The position numbers and the translations under genes were made by a program. From positions 174,617 through 238,616 of the forward strand of contig JAOVVO010000042.1 in assembly GCA_028564675.1 (NCBI GenBank): a stretch of DNA of 64,000 nt. The letters run 5' to 3'. This stretch comes from Onchocerca lupi (taxonomy: Eukaryota > Nematoda > Chromadorea > Rhabditida > Onchocercidae). Positions 22,601-34,100 of this stretch are shown piece by piece; position 1 is the stretch's first letter, and every line of letters begins with the position of its first letter. The notes below the pieces were generated by a model, which searched no databases, was not told the origin of the DNA, and saw only the letters and a list, made by a program, of their open reading frames with translations.

Positions 22601-24372
22601 TGATGCGGTATGTGATTTTGATTTCTCAATCGATACCGATTACTGTTTCGATAAAAATCTGACCAGAACATTTCATCAATATACAGAAATGACTGCCCAG
22701 TATTTAGTTTCGAAAATTTCAAAATTTTGAATCAAGTCTTGTATGATGTCATGGTGTTATCATTAGATGCACTTTATTAAATTATTTTACGTATTGTTTT
22801 CCTTTTATATCTTCGTGCGATTATTTGAACAGTTATTAAATCATAAATATTTTGAGGTGAAAGAAGAATATGATGTTATCATGGCGTTAAGTATCACTAA
22901 GTGGATCCATTTGAACTGGGGAGATATTGGAATTAAGCGTTTCTTCAAGCGTGTTTATCGACATCTCCGTCCTGGTGGTCTGTTTATCTTGGAACCACAA
23001 AATTTTGAAACTTATAAGAAACGAGCAAAATTGACGGTATGTTATAAGTTTATATAATATAATTTGAAATTTAATAGTTGTTAAATTATGCCTGTTCTAT
23101 TAGACAAGACAATATTTAAACATTTGTATTGCACATATTGATATAAGTTGAAGTAAGCTTTTTTAAGCAAAAATCTTTAAAAGATACAAATGCATATGAG
23201 ATATCCAATTCAGCAACTTAGAGTTTCACACGTGCCTTGGCCTAATTCTGAATCTCCTGAATTTTAGAAAGACATCAATGAGATATATAAAACAATTGAA
23301 TTTATGCCAAATGCGTTCCAAGAATATTTAATCGTCGATATTGGTTTTGATTTTTGTCAACATATCGATCCTCCCAAAGCACATACAAAAGGTATGTTTT
23401 TGATTTTTCGATTTACGTAGTTTGACAGTTTATTTACTTATTATTTTCTAAATGTTGCATCTAATTTATTTCATTCATTTACTTTTAAGAATGATATAAT
23501 TTGAGATGAGTACCATTTCATATTTCAATGTGCTGTTTAAAAGCACTGGACTTTCTTTTTCTGACTTCTCGTCCAGTTACTCTTTTTCTTCTTTTAGTTA
23601 TTCTTTGAACTTTTTTTTTTCTTTTTTTTTTTAATATGCAATTGGATCTCAGGTTTCGAGCGACCAATACAAGTGTACTACAAGCGGGTGTCTCATTCTT
23701 TTACCAAAACGAGTTGTTATGATCATGACGGGATTCCAGAAACCTGTGTAGCAGATTCATTTTCATTGAATGATGGTATTTCTGAAGGTGTAGTTAAGAC
23801 TTCGATGATAACAGAATCTCACCCAGGTAAGAAAAATGTTATCATGTTACACCTTGTTGATCGTTAGTCTTAAGTTTCTCTGCTTAATACTTTGTGTCCT
23901 TAAAAATAACCGGAGGTGAACTCTGGTTATTTAAAGTTAAGCAAATTTTCACTTTTTTAGAAACATATGTAGGGAAAATTTTCAAAGGAATTCTCGAAGT
24001 TATTTTCAGGATAAAAAGAGCGTTTGTGGTAAGGCAAGCGATCACAGAGTTCACGTAGAAGAAAATTGGAGCAAAAAGTTTTGATGTGTAGGTTTCGGTT
24101 GTGTTTCAAGTCTAAATTCATTTTTACGGTACTATTTCTTGTTAATCTTTTTTTTTAAGTTTTTCGAAATTTTTTATAGAATTTCCTTAAATGTTTGAAA
24201 TTCTCCGATATTTTCTATATTTCGTAACGTTTCAATAAACTGTAAATATGCATGTGTTTATTACCTGACAAAAAAAAATTCCAGAATAGATGTAGTGAAT
24301 AATTCTGTTCTTATTCCATTTTTCATAGGAAACGTGCTCTGTACCATCGCTTCAATTAGAAGAAAGCATTAG
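19678..24372 (+). CDS. RNA 5'-phosphate methyltransferase, MePCE / Bin3 family
   Basis: Ten exons: 19678-19864, 20217-20433, 20750-20897, 21059-21309, 21797-22055, 22464-22607, 22833-23036, 23268-23391, 23653-23826, 24329-24372; 583 residues. The family transfers methyl from SAM to the gamma phosphate at the RNA 5' end (7SK cap in animals), in the nucleus. The start is Arg/Gly-rich (RGRGRGH). Exon 2 has the MePCE N-terminal signature KRRRF...GGNSKDPLNL...IIIPKNIHDPLNL. The Bin3 domain begins RFRYGNYTRYYG (268-279) with SAM motif VLDIGCNVG (305-313), GIDID after it, NYVLEKDEL, then the hallmark KWIHLNWGD (425-433) and YRHLRPGG...LEPQ. It closes with KGFERPIQVYYKR. Oddities: exon 9 continues about 45 residues beyond the usual end; exon 7 has two in-frame acceptors 24 bases apart (22833 or 22857). 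The exon 3/4 junction and the last exon are uncertain; reading on past 23826 would stop at 23867 instead. Confidence 0.88.
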
Positions 24373-25352
24373 ATATTTGATTAATATTAATTTTGCATGA
24401 ATGACACTCAAAATTAAGGCAATTGCTTTCAATCAACTTACGGTGTTCCGTAATTTGATGAATCTGTTTGCATTGTTTTTCATATTTTAAATTTCATTCT
24501 CTCATTTATTTAAAACGGAATATTTTTTTTTTTTTTTTTTGTTCACTTTATTGGTTTTATTTCCTTTATTTTGAAAATTTAAATTTCGAATAAATGAGAA
24601 TTTGTTCAACTGATGTATTAATCGTACCAAAGACATTGAGCAATTTGGTTGACTCTTCTGTGTAAATACTGTAAACAATCCATCGCACATATGGTACACT
24701 TATATTTGATAATCTGCGCATGTTTGCCGGACATGTTTTCCAAGAAGTATCATTTTGTAGCAACTATATTGTCTTTGGCTGTGACATCTGTCATGGTTCC
24801 CAATCATAGTATCTTCAACTTTAACTGAAAACAGATTATTTGAAGACGCTTTTTACGTCGGTAGGATTCTTGTTTTTAAAATTTGAACTCCATTTTCATA
24901 AAATTTTTCAATCTTTAATTTTTCATCTCCAAATAATAAACATTAAACAGTTCAGAAGCTTTGGGACGACTGTGAGATGTTTAAGTTTGACTGAATTTGC
25001 TTGTCAAAATATGTGCGTTGTTTGATATGGATAATCAGGAATAGAGTAAAGATATTTTTTTGTTACTGTCAGGAAGTAGCAATTTGGAGTGTGTACTCAT
25101 AGCTGAGAAAGGTCAGTAATAATTGAATAATTTTAGTTTATTTAATGGTATCGGAGTGATCTTTCTTTAATTTTGGCTAGATCAGGTAATTGCTAGCACG
25201 AAGTCCATCATATTTTGGTGTTTATTAAAAGAAAAACAAACGTTTGATTAAATTTTTCTCTACTTCATTACAAAAACTTTTGCTTTAAGATTGTTAATAT
25301 GTGGCTGTTCGAAATTTTCTTGCTAGAACATTTATTTATTGTTGACATTTTC
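24373..25352. other. Intergenic between MePCE and the orphan gene
   Basis: AT-rich, poly(T) runs (about 24521-24540), no coding-like frame. Short enough to permit a nematode operon with SL trans-splicing of the next gene, but that is not shown. Confidence 0.5.
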
Positions 25353-25354
25353 AG
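25353..25354 (+). other. Acceptor (ATTTTCAG) two bases before the ATG
   Basis: GACATTTTCAG-AA-ATG is the classical arrangement of a nematode spliced-leader addition site. It fixes the start of the orphan gene at 25357 rather than at the upstream in-frame ATG, which would lie in the outron. Confidence 0.6.
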
Positions 25355-25356
25355 AA

Positions 25357-27311
25357 ATGGAATGGCCAAAATTCGATTTTGCTAAATGTTCACATAGTCA
25401 GCAACATCGACTGTCAAATGTTGGGAAATCGAATTGTGGTTTGAAAAAGAATCGCTCTAAAGTCTGTCGTTCTTTGACAATCGATTTTGAAAACATCAAA
25501 TCTAGGAAGAAAGAAAATTCAGCAGAAGGAAACACTATGCAAAACGAAAGCGTCGTAACCCTTCATCAACAAATCTCGCCGAATAGCAATCCTTTGATTT
25601 GCGCACAGGGAAATTCTTTCCAAATGAATAGAAAAGTAAATGCAAAGAAAGTACCACCATTGTCGCCGATCCTTATCAATGGATTTCTGAAAGAATCAAT
25701 AGCACATTCGCCTATAGCTCTGGAAAATTCAAATTTAAACGCAGCAGAATTTTTAACGTCAAGGTGTGTAGATTCAATAAATCCAGTTTTATACTGCAAA
25801 GATCCAAATATTTCTGAATCTCCAGGGCTTATATTCACTCCGCCACATTCGAAACAACTGCTTTTATCAGGTGAAAGTTTAACTTTTTCACTGCAAGGAT
25901 CAAAGGTAATACCTCGAAGTCAGAATTTCAGCCAATCTGGAAACAGTACTTTTTTTGTTACCGCTGCAAAAGAATCCGATAATTTGAATCCGAAATATAA
26001 AAAAAGTGGTAAAAAAGCAGGTTATAGGCGAAAATTGCAAGCATCTTCGTCGACAGTAACTCCTACAATTACCCACTCTTTGAATAACTCCCTAGAATCT
26101 CTGGAAACTCTTCCCCCATCTCAAATTGAATATAAAAGCTTGAATAGGATCGAAACTTCTCCAAACCTAGATTTTATGAATTCTCAACTATTAAACTTTG
26201 AGTCTGAAAAATCCATCACGATGCAACATAGCGATAGTGATGTTTCCCAAAATCATACCGTATGTGTTGATGATTCCGAAAGTGTTGCCGCTACAGACGA
26301 ACAGTCGCGTGATTGCTTTTTCGATATAATAATTAATGAAATAGAATCAAATGATTCAACTTTTGAAACGAAAGAAACAAATGATTTATCTTTTGAAACG
26401 AAACTTTTTGTACAAAGCATATCCTCACCAGCAGGAAATCAATCAAAAATATATGATTTCCATGATGAGATTGATGAGGTTTCACATCAAAAGCAATACC
26501 ATCGGTTAAGTAAGCTTGGGGAAACTCTCAAAAAGCGGTTGTTTATTAGCTCATCAGACTTAGTTATGTGGAAATGTGAGAAGCCGAAACAACATCAGGC
26601 TAGGCGAGTTGCAGTAATTTCGAGTGCAGAGCAATGGGGATTCTGCTGGACGTTAGTGAAGAATGTCAACGATTCCAGAACTGCCCACATTGTGGATTCC
26701 GAGCCAATGAAAAAGGCTATGGATGTGGTTTCTAGAAACACAAGTCAGAAAGAAAAAAGTACTGGTGATGGTGAAGAAGGTCAAGACTGCCACGATTCAC
26801 TGCAACAAATTTCAGAAGAAACTTTCATTCTTTATCAGCCTCTCTTGAAGCTAAATACTGCCTTAGGTGAGTTCATTTTATCACCTCGCTATTATCTTTG
26901 AATTTATTTTTTCAAAACATGATTAAGTATGATGTCTGTATTGACTAAAAAACTGATAAAAAGCAGGGGATATTTTTAGCATTGCAATATTTTTCGAGGT
27001 ATTGAAATTTTTTTGAATGAAATTCACTTTCGATAACTGAGAATATAAGCTTGTTTAATAGAATTTTTCTAAATTTTGATGTACGATAATGTTGATGTTT
27101 GAGATCTTTCATTTTGTATAATTAACATGTATGTTCTTGAATCTATTTCGAATGAATACCAAGAAATGAAAGAATTATGAAGTCAATTTCTTGATGCTTT
27201 GTTCAAATCCTTTGCTGACAAAAATCAATTCCTCTTGCAGGAATTGATAATACTATAATGCATAGAATTAAATTGATTGATTCGATCATTAAAAATTCCA
27301 TTTGCTCTTGA
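25357..27311 (+). CDS. Uncharacterised Ser/Asn-rich protein, 526 residues
   Basis: Two exons, 25357-26866 and 27241-27311, join in frame (GCC TTA G|GA ATT); the second ends ...KNSICS-TGA. The first exon is by far the longest open frame in the window (503 codons), so it is certainly coding. I recognise no domain. The first ~60 residues are basic (FAKCSHSQQHR, KKNRSKVCRS), residues ~75-330 are Ser/Asn/Pro-rich and probably disordered, with a KKSGKKAGYRRK basic patch, and the tail from about residue 390 (LKKRLFISSSDLVMWKCEKP..., AEQWGFCWTLVKNV) looks folded. An imperfect internal duplication, SNDSTFETKETNDLSFETK, sits near residue 335. No signal peptide or membrane segment. The basic patches and SP/TP sites suggest a nuclear, phosphorylated protein, but that is inference. 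Confidence 0.85.
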
Positions 27312-28536
27312 CACTGCAATTTTTTCAAAAAATTCGGAAAGTAATGTATGAAAGTACCCGTAGTTTAAAAAAAAAAAGAAAAAGAAAAAAAAATTATATG
27401 CTCCATTTATTTCAAGGATTGGTTTATTGTTCCTGTATTAATTGTTCTGATTTATTTTACACGATAGTTCAACTTATTCTATCATATCTTATGATATTAA
27501 TGGACCAAATATTTTATGCAAGACTTTTCAATTTATGAGTCAAAATAGGACGTATTCTTTAAGATTTAATCTGAAAAAGTTGAATATTTGAATAGGTTTC
27601 AGTATGAAATCACCAAGCTAAAGATAGAAAGGAAAAAGAAAAAATTAATTTAAATGCATAAAAATATATCTGAAGAGTCGTGTATTGAGCTGTGATTTAA
27701 TTTGAGCAATGTTCTTCGATTGGTTATACGCTTATATAATACTGTTCATTTATAGATAAAAGACTATTTAGATCATATTATTCCCTTTTGAATCCTTCTA
27801 TTGAATATATGGATGTAAGAATAACTGAAATTCTAAAAATTTGTCCAAAGTTCTGGATTCAATAGATCCGGTCCTTAGATTGATGAAAATAATAGAATGA
27901 AAGTATATGACCTTTTTAATTCCTATCGAATGACTACTATAACTGCTATTTTCAAATTTCTCAGAAGGGAATTAGAAAGCGGGCAGGTGATGAAATTAAA
28001 TATGATGTTCTGTGATTCATGTTAGATCACAACTGCTGAGTATTGTTATTGCTAATAAGGGAAAAATGATAGTTTCATTAATTAAAGGTAATCAGGGATC
28101 AGAATAGATCATTTCGGAAGGTTTGATTTGGAAAATTTAATTTCTATTGAATTTTATCTTCGATCTGATGGCACTAAAGAAATCTAATTTGTAAATAAAA
28201 TTCATATGAGTTGGTGGTAAAGAATATATAAATATCTTCGACTGCAAAATTTATCCATTTTGCAATAATTTTGCTTCTAAGAAGGCTGATTCATTGATCG
28301 GAAAAGCTTTAAATGCTCTTATGAGTTGCAAAAATAGTTTATGAAACGATTTGCTACTTGATACTCCACTTTCATTGTAATAACTGACCTTGATTTCGAT
28401 AACATAACTTAAAATTTCACTGGAATTTGAAATGAGCATATTTGAGTCATCAGTTTAGGAAAGAAAATATTATTTAATCCAAATTATTTTATATCTAATA
28501 GACAGTAAGTAAAAGGTTTCGAAATTAAAGAATGCT
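27312..28536. other. Intergenic
   Basis: AT-rich; purine run AAAAAAAAAGAAAAAGAAA at about 27367-27391. The open frame at 27302-27538 overlaps the end of the orphan gene in another frame and is not coding-like. Nothing else seen. Confidence 0.5.
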
Positions 28537-29316
28537 ATGGTAGAGTCATATTCGGGTTTGGGTATCGATTGCGCTTATTCGGTGGTAGTTCGTACAAGTA
28601 GCAAAGAAAACGCTGGAACCACAGCAAATATATTTGTGCAAGTGTGTTTGTTGTTTGTTTTCATTTTTTCAAATTATAAGTATAATTCAAAGAATTTGAA
28701 TTTTTATGACATCACACAAAGCATTTTTATGGGAACATATTGTAACATTAGATGGAAATAAATACTTTGCAGTTAACAGATATGAATGGCAAACAAACAG
28801 ACAAAGTGCGTCTTAAGTGTTCAATTAGCCATCGGAAAAAATTTCAACAGGGCCATGTAAGTTAAGTTTGTCTAACTGAGAAAAGATGAGAGGAGAACAA
28901 GAAAAGAGGAATTTGGTTTTCCATTTTCCCAATAAAGATCGCTGAGATTTGCTTGGTGTCACCAAAAGAATAAGTATGTAAAATTACTTAGATAAAATCC
29001 CTACAAAATTTCTAAATTTTAACTTCTCATAGATGATATGGTACTCCTTCATCTTATAAATAGCTCGTTTCCCCATCTGTTTTATTTACAGTCAGATCTA
29101 TTCTTGCTAATTGAGCAAAATCCATTATCGCAGCTCAAATCATTGGAAGTATGGCATGAAAAAAAGGGTGACTGCAAGCCTTGGTTACTACATTCCGTAT
29201 ATATCATCGAACATATGCATCATACACTGTATCAATTTCCATGTCACAAATGGCTTGGTGACGATCCTGATGATTTAGTTACACTTTTGTTTTTAACCCA
29301 AAACTATGCTATTTAG
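28537..29316 (+). CDS. Stand-alone PLAT/LH2 domain protein, 137 residues
   Basis: Three phase-0 exons, 28537-28641, 28773-28856, 29092-29316. The PLAT/LH2 beta-sandwich fills almost the whole protein: YSVVVRTSSKENAGTTANIFV at the start (typical strand 1 plus the AGT-A-V turn), KKFQQGH before DLFLLIEQNPLSQLKSLEVW, then WLLHSVYI and the hallmark FPCHKWL near the end. PLAT domains bind membranes, lipids or partner proteins and normally sit inside lipoxygenases, lipases or polycystins; here no enzyme or channel domain is visible on either side. There is no signal peptide. The start at 28537 has in-frame codons upstream only to a TAA at 28510, so no larger N-terminal domain is fused in the same exon; an unseen upstream exon remains possible. 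Confidence 0.82.
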
Positions 29317-31092
29317 CACCAAAGTTGAAAGGGATTAATTTTATAAAGATTTCACTATATCAAATAATGCTATATCTTCTGAAATTTGGTAAAAAGCACA
29401 TAGCATTATAATACAGGAATGGTGATTCTATTATGCTCCGTAGTTGAGAAGTTAAGAAAGCAAATGAAAAAAAATTGCAATTTAGTAACCAAGTTTAGTG
29501 ACTCCCTCTGATCAGATAAGCTTACATTTTGTCATGAATCTGTACCGCTGAGAATAAACAATGATCAAAATTACAAAGATATAAATGCATCAAAAAGATT
29601 CATTTATAGATTTCAAGTGTGAAGTTGGATGCTGTTGGAAAGCCGTTTAAAGTTTTGCAAGAAGATGAGCTATGATGAGATCTGTTTACAGCAATATGCC
29701 AATGAATTTTTTATGCAAATGATGCGCATTTCCTTCAATATATGTGATATGGCAACTTTGCCTCTGATCTCATAGTTTTGTCTTTTTTCACTTGAAGATT
29801 TTTTTTGTCACCTGTTATCGCGATACAGTTGCAAAACGAAGGACAGAACGAACAGAATACATCTATGCAAAAGAACGAAGCGGTGTAAACGATGAATGAC
29901 CTGCATACTTTACAAGTACTGCTTTGTCGTAGGAAGATCACATGCAGGATAGATAAGAGAGGCTATGTAAGTTATCTGGTACCATGAAAATGTCCTTTCT
30001 CCTATCGAAATACCAACCAGGAATAATAATGAAAATTGAATAATATGTTACTGATGAAATGAAACTATTCATTCCATACATTATTTTCCAAATTCCTAAA
30101 GTTTGATCTTTTAATGCAAATGATGACAAGATGCAAAATGGATTATGAATTCTGTGCTAGTAGTCTTACTGTAATTTTGCGGATAGTCGTATATTACTGC
30201 TATCATGGAAACAAGAACAAGCTGACAAATTTGAAACAACAGAAGTCCACATGTGTCTTTTAAATAAAGGATACGAAGATTAAGATATCGATTCCCATCA
30301 TGGAAAGTCATTTCTTGAGGAAGAGAGTAACTGAATCGAGTAATCGCTTTTCATTCTATAACTAAAAAGTTGTGATATCACAATGAACAACCTTAGTTAC
30401 ACTGCAGGAACTAATCATAAGTGATATGAGTGAGAAGGCAAGTTCCATACTTGTTTATCGAATTGCCTGAAAAAGTCAGAGGAAGGAGCTCGAAGGACTT
30501 AACATTCGGACTATGCATTCTACTCACATCTTTTCTGATATACCAAACTTGAGCTTTTTCGAATTGCTTCTGTGAAAAGAAAATGCTATTTTAACTGAAT
30601 CTGTAAGAAATTCCCATAAGTAAAGATTGGAAATGGAAATAACTATGACAATCATAATTGTCGTTCTCGGTAATGCGGAACTTGTCATCTGACATATTCA
30701 CTTGCTGCCGTTGAAATAAAATCTTCGAGATGAGTAGGCAACGACATCTCGTTGGTGACATGCCTTTTATGACATCTTCCTGGCATCTCTTCCTTGATAT
30801 CTCTTCCGGTTAAATCTTCAGAAACTGTTCAGAAAATTGTCTCACAAGAAAGCACTACTCATAAAAAGAAATACTGCTGCTACCAGACCTGAATCAAACA
30901 AAGATGAAACACTGAGAGTTACAAATACTAACTCTCACCACCCTTCCTTCAAATCCCGAAAGACAGATTAGAAACTTATCTGACAGGCCGATTTCCCTTT
31001 GGTATTTCGCCGTTGGCCGACATTTCATTCCTTTGTTCTCTTTAAATACAGGTAATAATTCTGTGATGTTAGATTGACTTCACGCTATTTTC
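29317..31092. other. Intergenic between PLAT and zinc-finger genes
   Basis: Holds a likely poly(A) signal at 29553. Minus-strand open frames at 29735-30311 are hydrophobic and Cys-rich but have no splice logic or recognised motif. The last 300 bases before 31093 are the presumed promoter/outron of the zinc-finger gene. Confidence 0.5.
29553..29558 (+). terminator. Putative poly(A) signal AATAAA of the PLAT gene
   Basis: AATAAA 237 bases after the PLAT stop codon, the first such signal on the + strand after the gene. Confidence 0.4.
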
Positions 31093-31094
31093 AG
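31093..31094 (+). other. Acceptor (TATTTTCAG) upstream of the zinc-finger start
   Basis: CGCTATTTTCAG lies 10 bases before the ATG at 31105; spliced-leader or 5'UTR acceptor. Confidence 0.5.
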
Positions 31095-31104
31095 GGGTAG
31101 AAGA

Positions 31105-34100
31105 ATGAAAAGGACCGAGGTCTCAGAGTTGTATTGCAAGAAAACACCGCGAATAATCTCTAGAGGTCGACTGCGTCCTGCGAATGACTCAGCTGAAAAA
31201 GGTATATTTTTGGACTTTGTCATCCCAACTATGAATTTTCTTCCTCATTTTAAATATCAGAAGCAGATTTCTTTGGCAAAAGTAGATTTTGATTAGAATT
31301 TGAGACATTCTACAGGAATAGAATCCGACATTGTTTCGATAGACTTGATGTGCTACTTTGCAGCAAGATAAGACAAGAGGGAGGAAAATCAAAGCGTCCC
31401 TTTATAACATTTTGAATTAACTGTTTAGAATTCATTAAAAATTCAGAATTGAAAAAAGTGTAAATAATGTATTTTTAAACTCAAATAATAACATACAAAA
31501 ATAGAGAGAAGGAAGGGAAGTGATTTCCTTGTAGTGATTTCCCTTGTAGATCGATAATGAACTGTTTTCATGAATTTCTAGGAAAAGGAATTGTTGAGAA
31601 CGACTGTGAAATGGATGATGAGGTTGGAGAAGAGTTCATAGTTCGAGATGGAGTAATGATGCGGATCGCTGATCTTAATAAAGAGCAGTGGAAGCCTATG
31701 AAACGATTTTATATCGATGTCAACCGATCGCAAATTTATGAACGTGATCAAGCTCGTAATGAGATATCTCTGAACGAAGAGTCCAGCTCATCTCATGTTT
31801 CCGTTGAAGTTTCTGCGCTACCTGGCGATGGACGAATGTTTCATGTTTATGATAATTTGCCAGGTTTAAATCGTGTTTTTTCATTTTATCTAGTAAATTT
31901 CACAGTTTATCGAGAAGACTTCTTTTTTTTTTTTTTTTTTTTGCTCGTTATACGCAAAGATTCGGCACCTTGTAGTAGCGGAAAACATTTAGCAAAGGTA
32001 TAATGCTTATAATGCTTTGTCGAAACTGCTTCAGATCTTTAAACTATTCAAGACAGATATTGTCGTAGTTATGGTCAGTATGCAGTGGCAATATAATAAT
32101 GCTCTGCTTCAAACCATTACCAAAAGTCATTCCACAAAAAATATTCATATTAAATAACAAAAATAAATCAAAAAAAAATTATACTTCATAAAAATCAAAG
32201 GTAAACAAACAACACTACGACCATCACAAATAAAACTCACCTTATTACCAGTCAAAAAGCAAACCAAAATATAAACAGAATAATAAAAAGAAATCAAATA
32301 ATAAAAAAACAAAAATAAAAGATCTACATAAAAAACAGAATTAAAAGAATTCAATATCTTTTTATTATTCTGTTTACATATTATTCTAAAAAAAATTAAA
32401 CTAAATGTTGGTTTCTTTTATAGTTTTTGTTTATGGTTCTTTTTATATAGTAGGAGTTTCTCGTTTGTTTTATTTTTTTTCTTTTTATAGATACTGAATT
32501 TCTGATTCGAATTTTCATTCTAAATTTGCGTATTCAGTAGAAGTTAGTAAATTTAGAGAATTCAGACACTGAATAATTTTTAGGTGTAGCGAATGAGGTA
32601 GAATCGTATCCTTGTCGTTACTGTCCTAATCGTATTTTTCTAACATCATTTGGTCTAAAACGCCATACTGAAATGGAACACAAGAAACATCTTCCTGAAG
32701 TTATGGAAGAAATATCAAGGATTCATAACGAATGGCGAAGTTATGTTGCTATTTTGTCCTCTGAAAGAACTGATTCACTGTCAAAAACGAACTGATCAAA
32801 AACAATGTTCCAATTTCATTAAAATTCATTTAAGATAAATTTTGCATCTTTTTCCTCTTTTTTAGCCTACTTTTAAAATATCTTCTAACCAAATTCGGCA
32901 TTTTTAGAAGAGAAGCATTCAAAGCTATAGCGAAGAAGCGACGTGAAGCGCTAAAAAAGACAAGAATGTTAACGGAAGTTGTAAGACGATCTCGTAAGCA
33001 TTTGTCCTCCATACATTTTCTATTCCGGAGTATTAATGGAGGATAGAATTTTTATTAAAGATCAGGCAGTAATGAAGATTCGAATTTTTTAAACTGATGC
33101 ATTTTAAAAACATAGAAATTTAGACTTTCTTTCAGAAAAATCCATATTCTTTTGCATCCTTCCTTTTGATATACATCTTTTAGAAAATCTGCGATCCGAA
33201 GATCGTGCTGTTAATAGACATTACACAAGTACTTTGAACTGTCATATTTGTGGTCTCGGTTTTGAAGCTAATTATGAATTTATGATGAATCATTTTCGTG
33301 CTCACCGGAAAAATGACGATTTAAGGCGACGATTAATAACAAATTTTGGTCCTTCCGTAAGTTAATATTGTTCTTTAACTTTATTTAATCATGGGGTAGC
33401 CACATTGGCTGCTTCGGTAGTATTAAAGGCATCGTAATGTTTTAATGTTCTGATTGATATATATTGCAGTACGTTGCACGTTGTACCTGCTGTGAGTGTC
33501 ATTTGGTTTTCGTCAATGAGAAAAATTTGATGCTACACAAGCAGTCATTACATCCTAGAAAACGAAAGTGAGTGCTGTAATTCTTGAATTTCTCTATTAC
33601 AGATTTATCATATTTATCAGGCTTATTAAAATCACCTTATATCTAGATCGGGAACTAGTTTTGCATACCATTAGGAAATAAGTTGATGGTGGGAAGGTAT
33701 AAATTATTTTAATTTATTCTGCAATCGCATAATTTTGATATTATTGCATTGTTACCTGATCAGTGGCCATTATTTTTTAAATTTATGATTAGTGAAACAG
33801 TGAAAGGATAATCTTCTGACATTAAAGGATCGAGACATGGATATATTAAAGTAAAATGTTGTGATACTTTATTTTCTTTTTTCGTAGTCAAATTCAAAAA
33901 TTGCGATGAAATTTCCAATTTTAGGAAGTGGAGATTTCATTGCCTTAGGATCTGTAAGTGTTTACATAAGAAAAAAATTCCAATTGATATTTTTAGATAT
34001 GTGTGTAAATGGTGTGGTGATGTATGTTTATCAGTGAATGAACTTAATATGCATAAAAAAAATATGCACGGTGTATTATGCAGTCGATCGGAAAAATCAT

